The notes under the pieces were generated by a model. The model worked only from the letters and a program-made list of their open reading frames with translations. It searched no databases and was not told the DNA's origin. DNA of 64,000 bases from Cereibacter_A azotoformans (lineage in GTDB: Bacteria > Pseudomonadota > Alphaproteobacteria > Rhodobacterales > Rhodobacteraceae), in assembly GCF_003050905.1 (NCBI RefSeq), contig NZ_QAOT01000015.1; one strand, 5' to 3'. Below are positions 44,973 through 53,631 of this stretch, one piece after another. The translations under genes were made by a program, and so were the position numbers. Positions within the stretch are counted from its first letter, which is position 1, and each line of letters starts with the position of its first letter.

Positions 44973-45847
44973 AGAAGGAAGTGATGCACCTCCCGCGACT
45001 GGGCTTCAAGGCTCCGCCGCATCTTGGCAAAGGCCGCCGCTTCAAGCTGACGCACCCGCTCCTTGGACAATTTCAGCTCTTCGCCAAGGCTTTCGAGCGT
45101 CCGCGGCACGTCGCGAAGCTTGCGCTCGGTCACGATGAACCGCTCGCGCGCGTTGAGCTGCTGCATCGCCACGACCAGCCAGCCGCGCAGCCGCTCGGCA
45201 TCGAGCGAGCCCTCGACCACTTCCGAGGCTTGGGCCGAATCATCCTCCAGCGCGTCGATCCACTCGCGGCCTTCGTCGTCCGCCGACTGCGTGGCGTTGA
45301 GCGAGAAGTCCGAGCCCGACAGCCGCCCCTCCATCATCTCGACATCCGAGAGCGGCACGCCCACGTCATGCGCCACCAGTTCGCGCAACTGGTGCGCGTC
45401 AAGCTGCTCGCCCCGCTGGGAGGCCTCGCGCTCGAGGCGGGCCTGCACGCGGCGCATGTTGAAGAACAGCGCCTTCTGGCTCGAGGTGGAGCCGGTGCGC
45501 ACCAGCGACCAGTTCCGCATGACATAATCCTGGATCGAGGCCTTGATCCACCAGACGGCGTAGGTCGAGAAGCGCACGCCCCGGTCCGGGTCGAACTTGT
45601 CGGCCGCCTTCATCAGCCCCAGCGAGGCCTCCTGGATCAGGTCGTTCATCGGCGCGCCATAGCGGCGGTATTTCGACGCCATCGAGATCGCTAGCCGCAT
45701 GTAGGCGGTGATCAGACGGTGCAGAGCCCGCTCGTCACGCTGGTCGCGCCAGGCATAGGCGAGCCGAAGCTCGGTCTGGGCATCCAGAAGCTCCGCCCTC
45801 ATCGCTTGGCGGGACATCGTTTGATCGGTATATCCGTCCAGTGCCAT
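44969..45847 (-). CDS. rpoHII: RNA polymerase sigma factor of the RpoH group (RpoHII-like)
   Basis: 292 residues. Sigma region 2 (AYMRLAISMASKYRRYG, then DLIQEASLGLMKAADKFDPDRGVRFSTYAVWWIKASIQDYV) and region 4 (ESLGEELKLSKERVRQLEAAA) are complete. The RpoH box QKALFFNMRR lies between regions 2 and 3. Rhodobacter-type genomes carry two rpoH genes. I call this RpoHII because an RpoE-type promoter (TGATCC-N18-TA) stands 37 bp upstream and a ChaN gene is coupled downstream. RpoHII responds to singlet oxygen in R. sphaeroides. Confidence 0.88.
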   Translation of the reverse strand: MALDGYTDQTMSRQAMRAELLDAQTELRLAYAWRDQRDERALHRLITAYMRLAISMASKYRRYGAPMNDLIQEASLGLMKAADKFDPDRGVRFSTYAVWWIKASIQDYVMRNWSLVRTGSTSSQKALFFNMRRVQARLEREASQRGEQLDAHQLRELVAHDVGVPLSDVEMMEGRLSGSDFSLNATQSADDEGREWIDALEDDSAQASEVVEGSLDAERLRGWLVVAMQQLNARERFIVTERKLRDVPRTLESLGEELKLSKERVRQLEAAAFAKMRRSLEAQSREVHHFLL

Positions 45848-45883
45848 CAGGACCCCCTGTCGAACCCGGCCGCGTCTCGGGAA

Positions 45884-45913
45884 TTACTACGGAAAAAACA
45901 TATGCCCGGATCA
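45884..45913 (-). promoter_or_regulatory. RpoE (ECF sigma)-type promoter of rpoHII
   Basis: On the minus strand TGATCC (45913-45908), exactly 18 bp, then TAGTAA (45889-45884). This fits the TGATC-N18-TA consensus known for the R. sphaeroides singlet-oxygen sigma factor RpoE. The -35 element lies within the first codons of the divergent cobU gene. Confidence 0.75.
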
Positions 45914-46456
45914 CATGATTGCGCACTTCCACCGCTCACCCTGGTGCTGGGCGGGGCGCGGTCCGGGAAATCTCGGATGGCGGAGCGGCTGGTCATCGGT
46001 TCGGGCCGCCCCCGGTTCTATCTGGCAACGGCCGAAGCATGGGATGACGAGATGCGCGAGCGGATCTCGGCTCACCGCCACGACCGCGGCGACGGGTGGC
46101 AGACCGTCGAAGAGCCTCGTGATCTCTCTCCTGTCCTGTCACGGATGCCTCCCGAGGCTTGCGTGCTGCTGGATTGCGCAACGCTCTGGCTGACCAATCA
46201 TCTGCTTGCCGAGAGCGACCTCGATGCCGCGATCGCCTCGCTTCTTCATGCGCTTGACGCCTGTCCTGCGCCTGTTGTCGTGGTCTCAAACGAGGTTGGC
46301 TGGTCGATAGTTCCCGAAAATTCTTTGGCAAGGCGCTTCCGTGACGAGCAGGGGCGCCTGAACCAGAGGCTTGCGGGGCAAGCGGATCTGGTCGTGGCGG
46401 CGATGGCGGGCCTGCCGATGGTCCTGAAGGGCTGCCTGCCCGAGGGGGTCCTGTGA
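45902..46456 (+). CDS. cobU: Adenosylcobinamide kinase/guanylyltransferase
   Basis: 184 residues. P-loop LVLGGARSGKSRMAE is at about 14-28, WDDEMRERISAHRHDRGDGW contains the GMP-accepting His region (HRxxR), and VVVSNEVGWSIVPENSLARRFRDEQGRLNQRLA is typical of CobU/CobP. It phosphorylates adenosylcobinamide and transfers GMP in late B12 assembly. The start ATG at 45902 overlaps the divergent rpoHII promoter. The stop overlaps the GTG start of cobC. No cobalamin riboswitch fits in the 54 bp upstream. Confidence 0.92.
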   Translation: MPGSHDCALPPLTLVLGGARSGKSRMAERLVIGSGRPRFYLATAEAWDDEMRERISAHRHDRGDGWQTVEEPRDLSPVLSRMPPEACVLLDCATLWLTNHLLAESDLDAAIASLLHALDACPAPVVVVSNEVGWSIVPENSLARRFRDEQGRLNQRLAGQADLVVAAMAGLPMVLKGCLPEGVL

Positions 46457-47031
46457 CGCGGCTGCACTGGGTCCGGCACGGGCCCACCCACGCTACGGTG
46501 ATGCTGGGCTGGACGGACCGGCCGGCGGATCTCTCCGACCGGGAGGCCGTGGCACGGCTTGACGCGGCCCTGCCGCGCAAGGCGCTCCTGGTCTCGTCCG
46601 ACCTGTCGCGCGCCGCGCGCACCGCCGACCTGCTGGGCGAGGGTCGCGTCCGCCTGCCCCACGACCCGCGCCTGCGGGAGATCCACTTCGGCGCGTGGGA
46701 AGACCGGAGCTTTGCCGCAATCGAGGCCGGCACGCCCGAGCGCATCCGCGCCTTCTGGCGCGACGCGGGACCTGCCCGCGCCCCCGGCGGAGAGACCTGG
46801 CACGAGCTTCAGCACCGCGTCACCCAGGCCGTGCAGGACCTGTGCACGCGTCACCCGGGCGAGGAGATCGTGATCGTCGCGCACTTCGGCCCGATTCTCA
46901 CGGGGCTGCAACGCGCGCTTGGCCTGAGCATCCAGGAGGCCTTCGCCCACCGGATCGAACCGCTTTCGATCACCTCGATGACCCTCGGCCCCAGCGGATG
47001 GAGCATTGGGCCCATCAACCGGCTCGCGTGA
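46453..47031 (+). CDS. cobC: Histidine phosphatase, probable alpha-ribazole phosphatase
   Basis: 192 residues from a GTG start overlapping the cobU stop (GTGA). The phosphohistidine motif is HWVRHGPTH (RHG, residue about 8-10), with REIHFGAWEDRSF and IVIVAHFGPILTGLQRAL supplying the second His. Coupling to cobU supports a role in removing the phosphate from alpha-ribazole phosphate or the final B12 phosphate; other phosphoglycerate-mutase-like substrates are possible. Ends 66 bp before tRNA-Arg. Confidence 0.8.
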   Translation: MTRLHWVRHGPTHATVMLGWTDRPADLSDREAVARLDAALPRKALLVSSDLSRAARTADLLGEGRVRLPHDPRLREIHFGAWEDRSFAAIEAGTPERIRAFWRDAGPARAPGGETWHELQHRVTQAVQDLCTRHPGEEIVIVAHFGPILTGLQRALGLSIQEAFAHRIEPLSITSMTLGPSGWSIGPINRLA

Positions 47032-47058
47032 AAGTCGCGGACGACGCACAGCATCCTG

Positions 47059-47087
47059 TTGCAGGCGCCGCATCAAGCCGCTATACC
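47059..47087 (+). promoter_or_regulatory. Promoter of tRNA-Arg
   Basis: TTGCAG at 47059-47064, a 17-bp spacer, and TATACC at 47082-47087. The tRNA begins 11 bp downstream. The layout is the same as in front of the 4.5S RNA gene. Confidence 0.6.
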
Positions 47088-47097
47088 CCGCTTCGAC

Positions 47098-47178
<81 letters not shown>

Positions 47179-47219
47179 ATCAAAGACTTAGCCGAAACAG
47201 CCGATCAGCCGCCGCAACG

Positions 47220-47240
47220 CAGTGAGCGTATAGTGAGCAG
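47220..47240 (+). repeat. Arm-type integrase site candidate, left copy
   Basis: AGTGAGCGTATAGTGAGCAG (plus one preceding C) contains AGTGAGC twice, 11 bp apart. The identical 21 bp occur at 61369-61389 near the other end. Lies 41 bp inside attL. Position at both ends of the element and internal repetition suggest integrase or excisionase arm binding. Confidence 0.6.
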
Positions 47241-47275
47241 CGAGCGGCTTCGCACGAACCTTTGACGGCTGCGGC

Positions 47276-47647
47276 TTACTCCTGAAGGAATCGGTCCAGT
47301 CCCTCGCGATCTTCGGGCCTCGGTCCCATGGGGATGCTCTTGCCGATCCACTCGGCATCGGTGCCGCCCAGTGCCCGGTAGGCCTCCCGCGCGTGCAGCA
47401 TCATGGCGTGCCGAAGCGAATCGTCCTCGATCTCCACGCGGCGCCTCATGCCGTCCTCGGCCTCGATCTTCGGCGGCCATGCCACCATGCCGTTCTTCGG
47501 CGTCCGCACGAGCGCGCAGCCGTAGAACGCGAGGCCGCGAGCGGCGCAGTCGAAGAACGCCAGGATGGTGAAGCCTGCCCGGTTCGGCTTCGGTCTCGCC
47601 ACGCGGGTCAGGCCACGGATCTCCACTTCGCTCATGTCGGTCTCCAT
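47276..47647 (-). CDS. Island protein of unknown function after TerL
   Basis: 123 residues, last gene of the head operon. The core KPNRAGFTILAFFDCAARGL then YGCALVRTPKNGMVAWPP is a small beta-rich domain seen in phage-associated hypothetical proteins; C-terminal helices include HAREAYRALGG. Its ATG overlaps the TerL stop (TGATG), so it is translated with it. I cannot assign a role. Confidence 0.7.
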   Translation of the reverse strand: METDMSEVEIRGLTRVARPKPNRAGFTILAFFDCAARGLAFYGCALVRTPKNGMVAWPPKIEAEDGMRRRVEIEDDSLRHAMMLHAREAYRALGGTDAEWIGKSIPMGPRPEDREGLDRFLQE

Positions 47648-49254
47648 CAGATGAACAGGAAGCCGCCCTCGCGGCCCTCATAGGGTGACGGTGCGGACTC
47701 GGCGGCGAGGATGCGGCCCACGGCCATGGCGGCAGCGACAGCCCCGTCAATCCGGCCCCGCGCCTTCGCCTTGGTGAACTTCTCGTTTTCGGCGGCGTCC
47801 TTCTCGGCCACGACATTGCCGAAGCACATGCGCAGGAGCGGGTTGCCGCCGTGCCGGAAGTGACCGGCGAGGATCGCCCGCTTCAGTTCCTTGACCGGCG
47901 CGGCCATGCTGACCATGCCCTGCCCGAACTGGTTGATGGTGAAGCCGCGCTCTTGCAGCGCCGTGTTGACGGCGGTCGAGTTCCAGCGGTCGATAGCTAC
48001 CTCCTGGACGCCATGCCGCTCGCCCAAATCGGCGACGTGCTCCACGATGGCGGAATGATCCACCACGTTGCCGGGCGTCAGCGTGAGGAAGCCGGCTTCG
48101 GCCCACCGCAGATAGTCGGCGCGGTCCTTCTCGGCCTTCAGCGCGAGGTTGGCCTCGGGCAGGAAGAACATCGGCAGCACGTCGTAGCGCCGCGCCTCGC
48201 CGTCGCCCTCGGGGAACACCGCGACCACGGCCGTCAGGTCTTCGACGCTGGACAGGTCCACGCCCAGCCAGCACGCCCGGCCGGTCAAATCCGCCACGGG
48301 CGTCATGTCTTCGGCCCGGTCGTAGATCTCAAGCGCGAGCCACGGCTCGGCGGCGCCCTCCTGCCACATGTTCAGGTGGAACCGCTTGAAGTCGGCGATC
48401 TCGGCCGGGAAGTGCTCGATCCGCCGCGCCTTCGTCCGCAGCTCGTGCAGCGACAGGAAGCCGGCATCAATCGCCGGGTTCGCCGCCCGCCATGCTGCCT
48501 CGTCGCGCCAGTCCGCATCCGGCTCGGCCGCCAGGATGATCGGCGCGAAGGTCGGGTCGTTCACCTCACCGGAGGCGACCTTGTGCGAGTAGGCCCACAT
48601 ATCTGCGGCAAGCCCGCCCGTGCCCTCGCCTGCCGTCGTGATGATGACCGACAGCGGGTTCGACCGCTTCACCATGGAGTCGGTGACGGTCTTGAACAGC
48701 TTCCTGCCCTCGGCCGTCGGCCATGCGTGGATCTCGTCGGCAAGGAAGAACGAGACGTTCAGGCCGTGCTTGCTGTAGGCCTCCGACGAGATGGCCTTCA
48801 GCGTGCTCTTCGTCTTCGGGTGCGACAGGAGCTTGCGGCTCTCCACCGGGCGCACGCGCGCCGACAGGGCTTCCTCCTGAAGTACGAACTGGTGCGCCGC
48901 GTTGAAGGCAATCCCGGCGTTCTCCCGGTCGGCGGCGGCCATGACGACTTGTCCGCCGGCCTCGGCCTCCGGTCCCATGAAGTGCGCCAGGCTGATCGCG
49001 CTGGCCAGCGTGGTCTTCGCGTTGCCCCTCGGAATCCAGATGCAGGCGATCCGCACCACGGGACTGCCGTCCTCGTTCACCGGCCCGTAGATCCGGCGAA
49101 TGATCGCCTCCTGGAACGGATGCAGCTTGAACGGCTCGCCCGCGAAGTCGCCCTCCCAGAGCGACAGGTTGCGGACGAAGCGGCAGATCCGCTCGGCGCG
49201 TCCGGTCGGGTCGAGATACAGGCTCGGGTCGGGAATGAAGATCGGGCTGCCCAT
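47647..49254 (-). CDS. terL: Phage large terminase subunit
   Basis: 535 residues from MGSPIFIPDPS. ATPase domain: Walker A-like IPRGNAKTTLAS (about 70-81), Walker B FFLADEIHAWP (about 155-165), coupling TTAGEG. Nuclease domain: first acidic residue in GVDLSSVEDLTAVV, and later conserved Asp in IDGAVAAAMAVGR. It pumps DNA into preformed heads and cuts it. It lies 70 bp downstream of TerS, with one triple 9-mer repeat between. A TTG start at 49299 inside that repeat is less likely. Having its own TerL is a hallmark of capsid-forming rather than classic PICIs. Confidence 0.93.
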   Translation of the reverse strand: MGSPIFIPDPSLYLDPTGRAERICRFVRNLSLWEGDFAGEPFKLHPFQEAIIRRIYGPVNEDGSPVVRIACIWIPRGNAKTTLASAISLAHFMGPEAEAGGQVVMAAADRENAGIAFNAAHQFVLQEEALSARVRPVESRKLLSHPKTKSTLKAISSEAYSKHGLNVSFFLADEIHAWPTAEGRKLFKTVTDSMVKRSNPLSVIITTAGEGTGGLAADMWAYSHKVASGEVNDPTFAPIILAAEPDADWRDEAAWRAANPAIDAGFLSLHELRTKARRIEHFPAEIADFKRFHLNMWQEGAAEPWLALEIYDRAEDMTPVADLTGRACWLGVDLSSVEDLTAVVAVFPEGDGEARRYDVLPMFFLPEANLALKAEKDRADYLRWAEAGFLTLTPGNVVDHSAIVEHVADLGERHGVQEVAIDRWNSTAVNTALQERGFTINQFGQGMVSMAAPVKELKRAILAGHFRHGGNPLLRMCFGNVVAEKDAAENEKFTKAKARGRIDGAVAAAMAVGRILAAESAPSPYEGREGGFLFI

Positions 49255-49296
49255 CAGGCGCGCCCCATAGGCATGAGGAACAGGTTCCCCTTGCCC

Positions 49297-49323
49297 CAAT
49301 CAACCGATTTAACCGAATTAACC
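49297..49323 (-). repeat. Triple 9-mer repeat, copy 3 (between TerS and TerL)
   Basis: On the minus strand three 9-mers in a row: GGTTAATTC, GGTTAAATC, GGTTGATTG, followed by GGGGCAAGG. The 27-bp core is identical to the copy at 53912-53938 and differs by two bases from the copy at 59949. It is AT-rich in a GC-rich context and starts 3 bp after the TerS stop codon. Confidence 0.75.
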
Positions 49324-49326
49324 GGG

Positions 49327-49734
49327 TCAGGCGAGCAAGTCGCCGCTCCATTTGTCATCGCTCGGCTTTCCTTCTGCGCTGCCCGATCCGCGCCGATGCG
49401 GCGTCAGGCCCAGTTCGGCCGCGAGTAGCCTTGCCTCACGCATGGCACCCATCAGCATCTTGAAGGCCGGATGCGTCACCGGCCCCTTCTCGGTCGCGAT
49501 GACATGGCCTTCCGCCGCCATCATCTCGTTGTAGATCCGCGACAGGCCCACGGCCCGGCAGTAGCCCTCAAGGGTCGCGAGCGTGTCGTCGGTCAGGTGC
49601 CCGCGCCCGTCGAGGATCGGCGCCACACGCTTCCACTCGGCCGCGCCGTGCTTGTCCAAGCCTCCGGGCGGCGGCGGGCAGAGACCGGCGGCCACGCCCT
49701 CGATCACGTTCAGCTTCGGCTTGCGGCCCTTCAT
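49327..49734 (-). CDS. terS: Phage small terminase subunit (P27 family)
   Basis: 135 residues from MKGRKPKLNVIEG. The P27 pattern is clear: a GRKP...L N-terminus, PPPPGGLDKHGAAEWKRVAPIL, and YCRAVGLSRIYNEMM, ending with ELGLTPHRRGSGS. TerS recognises the packaging site and delivers it to TerL. Its ATG overlaps the HNH stop (ATGA). HNH-TerS-TerL order is typical for cos-packaging phages. Confidence 0.9.
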   Translation of the reverse strand: MKGRKPKLNVIEGVAAGLCPPPPGGLDKHGAAEWKRVAPILDGRGHLTDDTLATLEGYCRAVGLSRIYNEMMAAEGHVIATEKGPVTHPAFKMLMGAMREARLLAAELGLTPHRRGSGSAEGKPSDDKWSGDLLA

Positions 49735-50180
49735 CCCCAGAACTCCCATTTCGAAGTCGTCATTTCCGGCGATGTTGCGCACGAGATTACCCCGCCGGTT
49801 TCCTTCCCCCTCGGGCAAATTCGATCATCCCCCCGGCCCTTGACCGGGTTGCCGAAGCCGCCATCCTCGCGGACGGTCTTCCGGTCGTGGCAGGGTTTGC
49901 ACATCGGCTGCCAGTTCGACCGCTGCCAGAACAGCTTCTGGTCGCCCTTGTGAGGAACGACGTGATCCACGACGGTGGCGGTCGCACCGCAGGCGCAGCG
50001 CGGATGCAGCCTCAGGAACTCGGCCCGCGCCTTCGCCCACTTGCCGGTGTAGCCACGCTCGTTTGCGGACGGACGTCGCGCCTCGGCGGCAGCCTTCGCG
50101 GCGGCAGCGCAGATCGGGCAGCGGGCGCCCGTGAACGGCGGATGCCCGGCAGCACAATGGCGAGGCGCGGCCCAGGGCAT
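49731..50180 (-). CDS. HNH endonuclease (packaging-associated)
   Basis: 149 residues from MPWAAPRHC. Two N-terminal Cys pairs (CAAGH...CPIC) are followed by HNH motif VVDHVVPHKGDQKLFWQRSNWQPMCKPCHDRKT: catalytic His in DHVVPH, Asn in SNWQP, His in CHDRK, and zinc Cys CACG/CKPC. HNH proteins next to terminase genes assist cos cleavage in HK97-type phages. The start overlaps the connector stop (TGATG). Confidence 0.9.
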   Translation of the reverse strand: MPWAAPRHCAAGHPPFTGARCPICAAAAKAAAEARRPSANERGYTGKWAKARAEFLRLHPRCACGATATVVDHVVPHKGDQKLFWQRSNWQPMCKPCHDRKTVREDGGFGNPVKGRGDDRICPRGKETGGVISCATSPEMTTSKWEFWG

Positions 50181-50728
50181 CAGCCGAAGCTCCACACCCG
50201 AATGTTCCGGGTCAGATCCTCTTCGCGGGCGGGCACGAGGTCTTCCTCGTCGCCGTCATAGGACTGTCCCAAGCGCTCGAGGATTGCCATTCGGATCGGC
50301 TCCGGCACGGACGTGTATCCGCAGGAGAAGCGGACGGTGACGGCCTCGGGATGCGCGGCAGTCGCCGGCCAGCCGGTCGCCGGATGGATCACGGCGCCCT
50401 CGTCGCTGCCCAGTCCGGCCACGATGTAGGCGCCGGGGTCGAGCGTCACGGTCGAGCCGTCGGCGGCGACATAGGCGACGGATGTCACCTCGCGGCACGG
50501 CGGCAGCGGCAGGCGGATCGGCCCGGTGAAGCGGTCGAGGGTGATCTCCCACACCTGCGGCATGATCGCCCGGCCGAGATAGCCGTTCGGCCCGTCGAGG
50601 CGTTCGGTCGCCGCGCGGATGTAGGTTTCGAGGATCGCGTCATCCTCGTTGTGATCGATGCGCAGCCGGGCCTTCGCCTCGGGCAGCGGGACCGGAAGTT
50701 CGGTCGGCGGCGTGATCTGCTTCAGCAT
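50180..50728 (-). CDS. Head-tail connector / DNA packaging protein (gp6-like)
   Basis: 182 residues. N-terminal LPEAKARLRIDHNEDDAILETYIRAATERLDG is the HK97 gp6-like helix pair; beta-rich YVAADGSTVTLDPGAYIV and C-terminal VPEPIRMAILERLGQSYDGDE follow. These proteins form the ring below the portal to which a tail or tail adaptor attaches. As the only head-completion gene in the element, it would be the interface to a helper-phage tail. Confidence 0.85.
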   Translation of the reverse strand: MLKQITPPTELPVPLPEAKARLRIDHNEDDAILETYIRAATERLDGPNGYLGRAIMPQVWEITLDRFTGPIRLPLPPCREVTSVAYVAADGSTVTLDPGAYIVAGLGSDEGAVIHPATGWPATAAHPEAVTVRFSCGYTSVPEPIRMAILERLGQSYDGDEEDLVPAREEDLTRNIRVWSFG

Positions 50729-50780
50729 GGCTTCCCCCGGAAGAGCGGCAGGCCGGGAAGCCCCGGCCCGCCTGGATCGC

Positions 50781-52421
50781 TTAGACGCTGGTGGCGACCT
50801 TCAGCAGGCGGATCGCCTCGGCCTTCACCACGTCGCCCCCGACACGGCGGCGCCCATGGAAGCGCGTCTGCCCGTTGGTGGCGCGGCTGTAGGGGTCACG
50901 CATGACCGACAGGCTCAGCCGGTCTACCACGCGATAGCCCTGCTTCAGATCGCCGAAGAGGATCGGCAGCGCGTTCGCGGCCACGTCGGGCATGTCCGGC
51001 AGTTCGATGACCGGGCGGCCCAGGATGGTCGGCGGGTTGCCCTCGGCCAGGCTTTCGGCCCAGAGGAAGTGCCCGTCGCTGGTCTTCAGCTTGCGCACGG
51101 CGCCGATGGTCGAGCGGTTCATGCCCCAGACCGCGTTCGCCGCGTAGAAGCCCGGCAGCGCGTGGAACAGGCCGATGATCGCGTCGGCCGAGATGGCAGC
51201 CGCCGCGCCACTGGCCACCTTCGGCACCGTCGTGTCGGTGAGGATGCCGCCAGGCTGCCCGGTGCCGGTGCCAGCGACGAAGGCCGCGCCTTCGAGGCGC
51301 CCGAACTCTTCGGCGAAGTCCGCCGCCAGTTCGCCCTGAAGGTTGTACTGGTTGTCTTCGAGCAGCGCGTTGCTGACATCCACATAGCAGGCGGCCTCGT
51401 GCGGGGTCAGCACGATCTCGCCATAGGTCGGATCGGTCGAGGAGCGGTTGCCGGTCTCCGAGACCCACGCGGCGGTGAGCGTGCCGGTGCGCTTCGGCAT
51501 CCGGGCCTCGGCCGCGCCGATGCTGATGACACGGGCGTATTGCCGGATCGGAGAGAACTGGACGAGGTTCTTCACCACTTCCTTGACGAACTCGGTCGGT
51601 GCGAGGTAGCCGCCGCCGTTGGTCGCCATGTCGAGCGACTTCAGTTCCGCGCCGGCCGCGTCACCATGCTTGATGTAGCTGCCGAAGGCCTTCGTCTGGA
51701 TCTCGCCCGGCTCTTCCTGCTTCGTGATGATGCCCGGCCGCGCCAGCTTCTGTTCGATCCGGCCGGCGGCCTTGGCGACGTTGCCCACGCTCTCTTCGAC
51801 GGCGGCGAGGCGGGTGTCGAGGCTCGTCACGGTCTCTTCGACGGTCGCGAGGCGGTCTTCCATGTCGTTCGCCGCTTCAGGCGCGGCAGCCTTCTGTTCA
51901 TCAGCCATGATCCGGCTCCTGTTGCTTGCCGCACGCGCGGCGGATGGTGCCGCGACGGCGGCAGTCTTCACGCTGGTGATCCGCGCGGTGGAGGCCGCCG
52001 GGATGCTCACGAGCGAGATTTCGATGAGGTCGATTTCGGTCAGCAGGCGCGCCCCGCCCGGCAGGCGCTCGGCCCGCTTCGTCCGGTAGCCGATGCTCAG
52101 CCCGTTCAGCGCGCCGGCCTTCAGCAGCGCATAGGCCTCGGCGCCCCGCACCGTTTCCAGCACGAGGCGGCCGGTGACATGGAGGCCCTTCTCGTCCTCG
52201 CGCATGTCGAGCCAGCGCCCGACAGGCTGCGTCGGGTCGTGCTGCCAGAGCAGGAGCGGCATCGTCCCGGCTTCCCGGTGTGCCTTCAGGCTCGCGGCGT
52301 AGGCGCCCCGCGCGATCACGTCGCCCGCGCTGTCCGGCTCGCCGCCGAAGGGCGAGGCATAGCCAGCGATGAGACCGGCCTCGGCCGCGCTGAACTTCAC
52401 TTCGAGGTCAAGCCGCTCCAT
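50781..52421 (-). CDS. HK97-type prohead protease fused to major capsid protein
   Basis: 546 residues. Residues 1-150 are a serine prohead protease (GYASPFGGEPDSAGDVIARGAY; WQHDPTQPVGRW with catalytic His; LNGLSIGYRTK with catalytic Ser). From about 172 comes a delta-domain coiled coil (MEDRLATVEETVTSLDTRLAAVEESVGNV), then the capsid fold (GGGYLAPTEF, PDMPDVAANALPILFGD). An internal ATG at 51908 has AGGAG 8-9 bases upstream, so a separate 375-residue capsid could also be made. Overlaps the portal gene by 14 bp. Confidence 0.92.
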   Translation of the reverse strand: MERLDLEVKFSAAEAGLIAGYASPFGGEPDSAGDVIARGAYAASLKAHREAGTMPLLLWQHDPTQPVGRWLDMREDEKGLHVTGRLVLETVRGAEAYALLKAGALNGLSIGYRTKRAERLPGGARLLTEIDLIEISLVSIPAASTARITSVKTAAVAAPSAARAASNRSRIMADEQKAAAPEAANDMEDRLATVEETVTSLDTRLAAVEESVGNVAKAAGRIEQKLARPGIITKQEEPGEIQTKAFGSYIKHGDAAGAELKSLDMATNGGGYLAPTEFVKEVVKNLVQFSPIRQYARVISIGAAEARMPKRTGTLTAAWVSETGNRSSTDPTYGEIVLTPHEAACYVDVSNALLEDNQYNLQGELAADFAEEFGRLEGAAFVAGTGTGQPGGILTDTTVPKVASGAAAAISADAIIGLFHALPGFYAANAVWGMNRSTIGAVRKLKTSDGHFLWAESLAEGNPPTILGRPVIELPDMPDVAANALPILFGDLKQGYRVVDRLSLSVMRDPYSRATNGQTRFHGRRRVGGDVVKAEAIRLLKVATSV

Positions 52422-53619
52422 GCGCGCCCCCTGCGTCTTCGGTGTTGAGGGGAAGCCGGAACTGGTCACCGCCCGCGTAGGGCGCGCGGTTCTCGGCTGC
52501 CCGGATCTCGTTCGGCGACAGAAGCCCGTTGGTGACGGCCTTCGCGTAGGCCTCGAAGCGCGCGGCCAGATCGGCGCGGGCGATGTCGTCGGCCAGGAAC
52601 TCGGCGTGGTAGACCGCCCGCTCTTCGGGCGTCAGCAGCGCGCGGCGGATCGCGCCTTCCCAGAGCTTCAGCCACGGCAGGAGCGTCAGCGTCAGGAACT
52701 GTTGCCCCATGTGCTCGGCATTGCTGTGGGTTGTCCGCTCCAGCTCTTGCAGCAGGTGCAGCGGGATGCGGAACACGCGGGCGATCTCGGCGACCTGGTG
52801 CCGGCGCAGCTCGAGGAATTGCAAATCGACCGACGAGAACGAGACCGGCACGAAGTCCATGCCGTCTTCGAGGATCAGGGTCCGGCCGGAGTTCTCGCCC
52901 CCAGCATGGGCGGCGTTGAAGCTGTCCCGCAGCTTGCGCAGCGTCTCCGGCCCAAGCACCTTGCTGTACTTGAACACGCCCGACGGCCGGGCGCCCTGGG
53001 CGAAGAGCTTGGCCGCGTGCAACTCCATCGCGCTCGCCAGCCCGATCGCCTCACGCGCCTGCATGATCGGCGACAGGCCCACGTTGGGCGATGTGCCCAG
53101 CGTGCGCAGGTGGAGGATCTCCGTCCGGGCATAGTCGCGCTGCGTGCCGTCGCTCGCGGTCACGCGGTAGCTCGGCTCCATGGTGACGGCATCGGTCAGC
53201 ACTTCGACAGCCGACGACGGCAGCGGGATCAGTTCGGTGATCCGTCCGCCCGCGCGGTTGATGAAGGCGAAGGCGTTGCCGTGCAGGAGCACCTGCGTCT
53301 GCATGAACTGCCGGAACTCGGCCGCGCTGGTCCAGTCGTTCGCCTGGTCGTGCAGGATCTCGGCAAGTGGGTGATCGCTGGCCCTTTCTTTCCCGCCGTC
53401 AGCCGTGCGGCGGTAGAGGTGCAGCGGCAGTTGCGCGACGGACTCGGCCAGCACCTTCACCGATGCATAGACGGTCGGGCAGCGGAGCGCGGTTTCAGGA
53501 GTAACAGTCACGCCGGCAGCGGAGGGGGAACCGCCGAACGGCGCGATAAGCTCGGGTGACGGATTGCCCAAGCCGGACTTCTTCCCGGAGCCAGAGAAGT
53601 TGAAGAGTTGTCGGAACAT
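52408..53619 (-). CDS. Phage portal protein (HK97 family)
   Basis: 403 residues from MFRQLFNF after AGGGGG. PETALRCPTVYASVKVLAESVAQLPLHLYRR, LLHGNAFAFINRAGGRITELIPLPS and RVFRIPLHLLQELERTTHSNAEHMGQQF are classic portal motifs. It forms the dodecameric DNA entry ring. First gene of the head operon; an interrupted palindrome lies 13 bp upstream of the start. Confidence 0.93.
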   Translation of the reverse strand: MFRQLFNFSGSGKKSGLGNPSPELIAPFGGSPSAAGVTVTPETALRCPTVYASVKVLAESVAQLPLHLYRRTADGGKERASDHPLAEILHDQANDWTSAAEFRQFMQTQVLLHGNAFAFINRAGGRITELIPLPSSAVEVLTDAVTMEPSYRVTASDGTQRDYARTEILHLRTLGTSPNVGLSPIMQAREAIGLASAMELHAAKLFAQGARPSGVFKYSKVLGPETLRKLRDSFNAAHAGGENSGRTLILEDGMDFVPVSFSSVDLQFLELRRHQVAEIARVFRIPLHLLQELERTTHSNAEHMGQQFLTLTLLPWLKLWEGAIRRALLTPEERAVYHAEFLADDIARADLAARFEAYAKAVTNGLLSPNEIRAAENRAPYAGGDQFRLPLNTEDAGGAHGAA

Positions 53620-53631
53620 CGCGCCCCCTGC

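Noticed and set aside
45848..45901. A cobalamin riboswitch in front of cobU
   Set aside because: The gap is only 54 bp, is largely taken by the rpoHII leader and promoter, and has no B12-box-like sequence.
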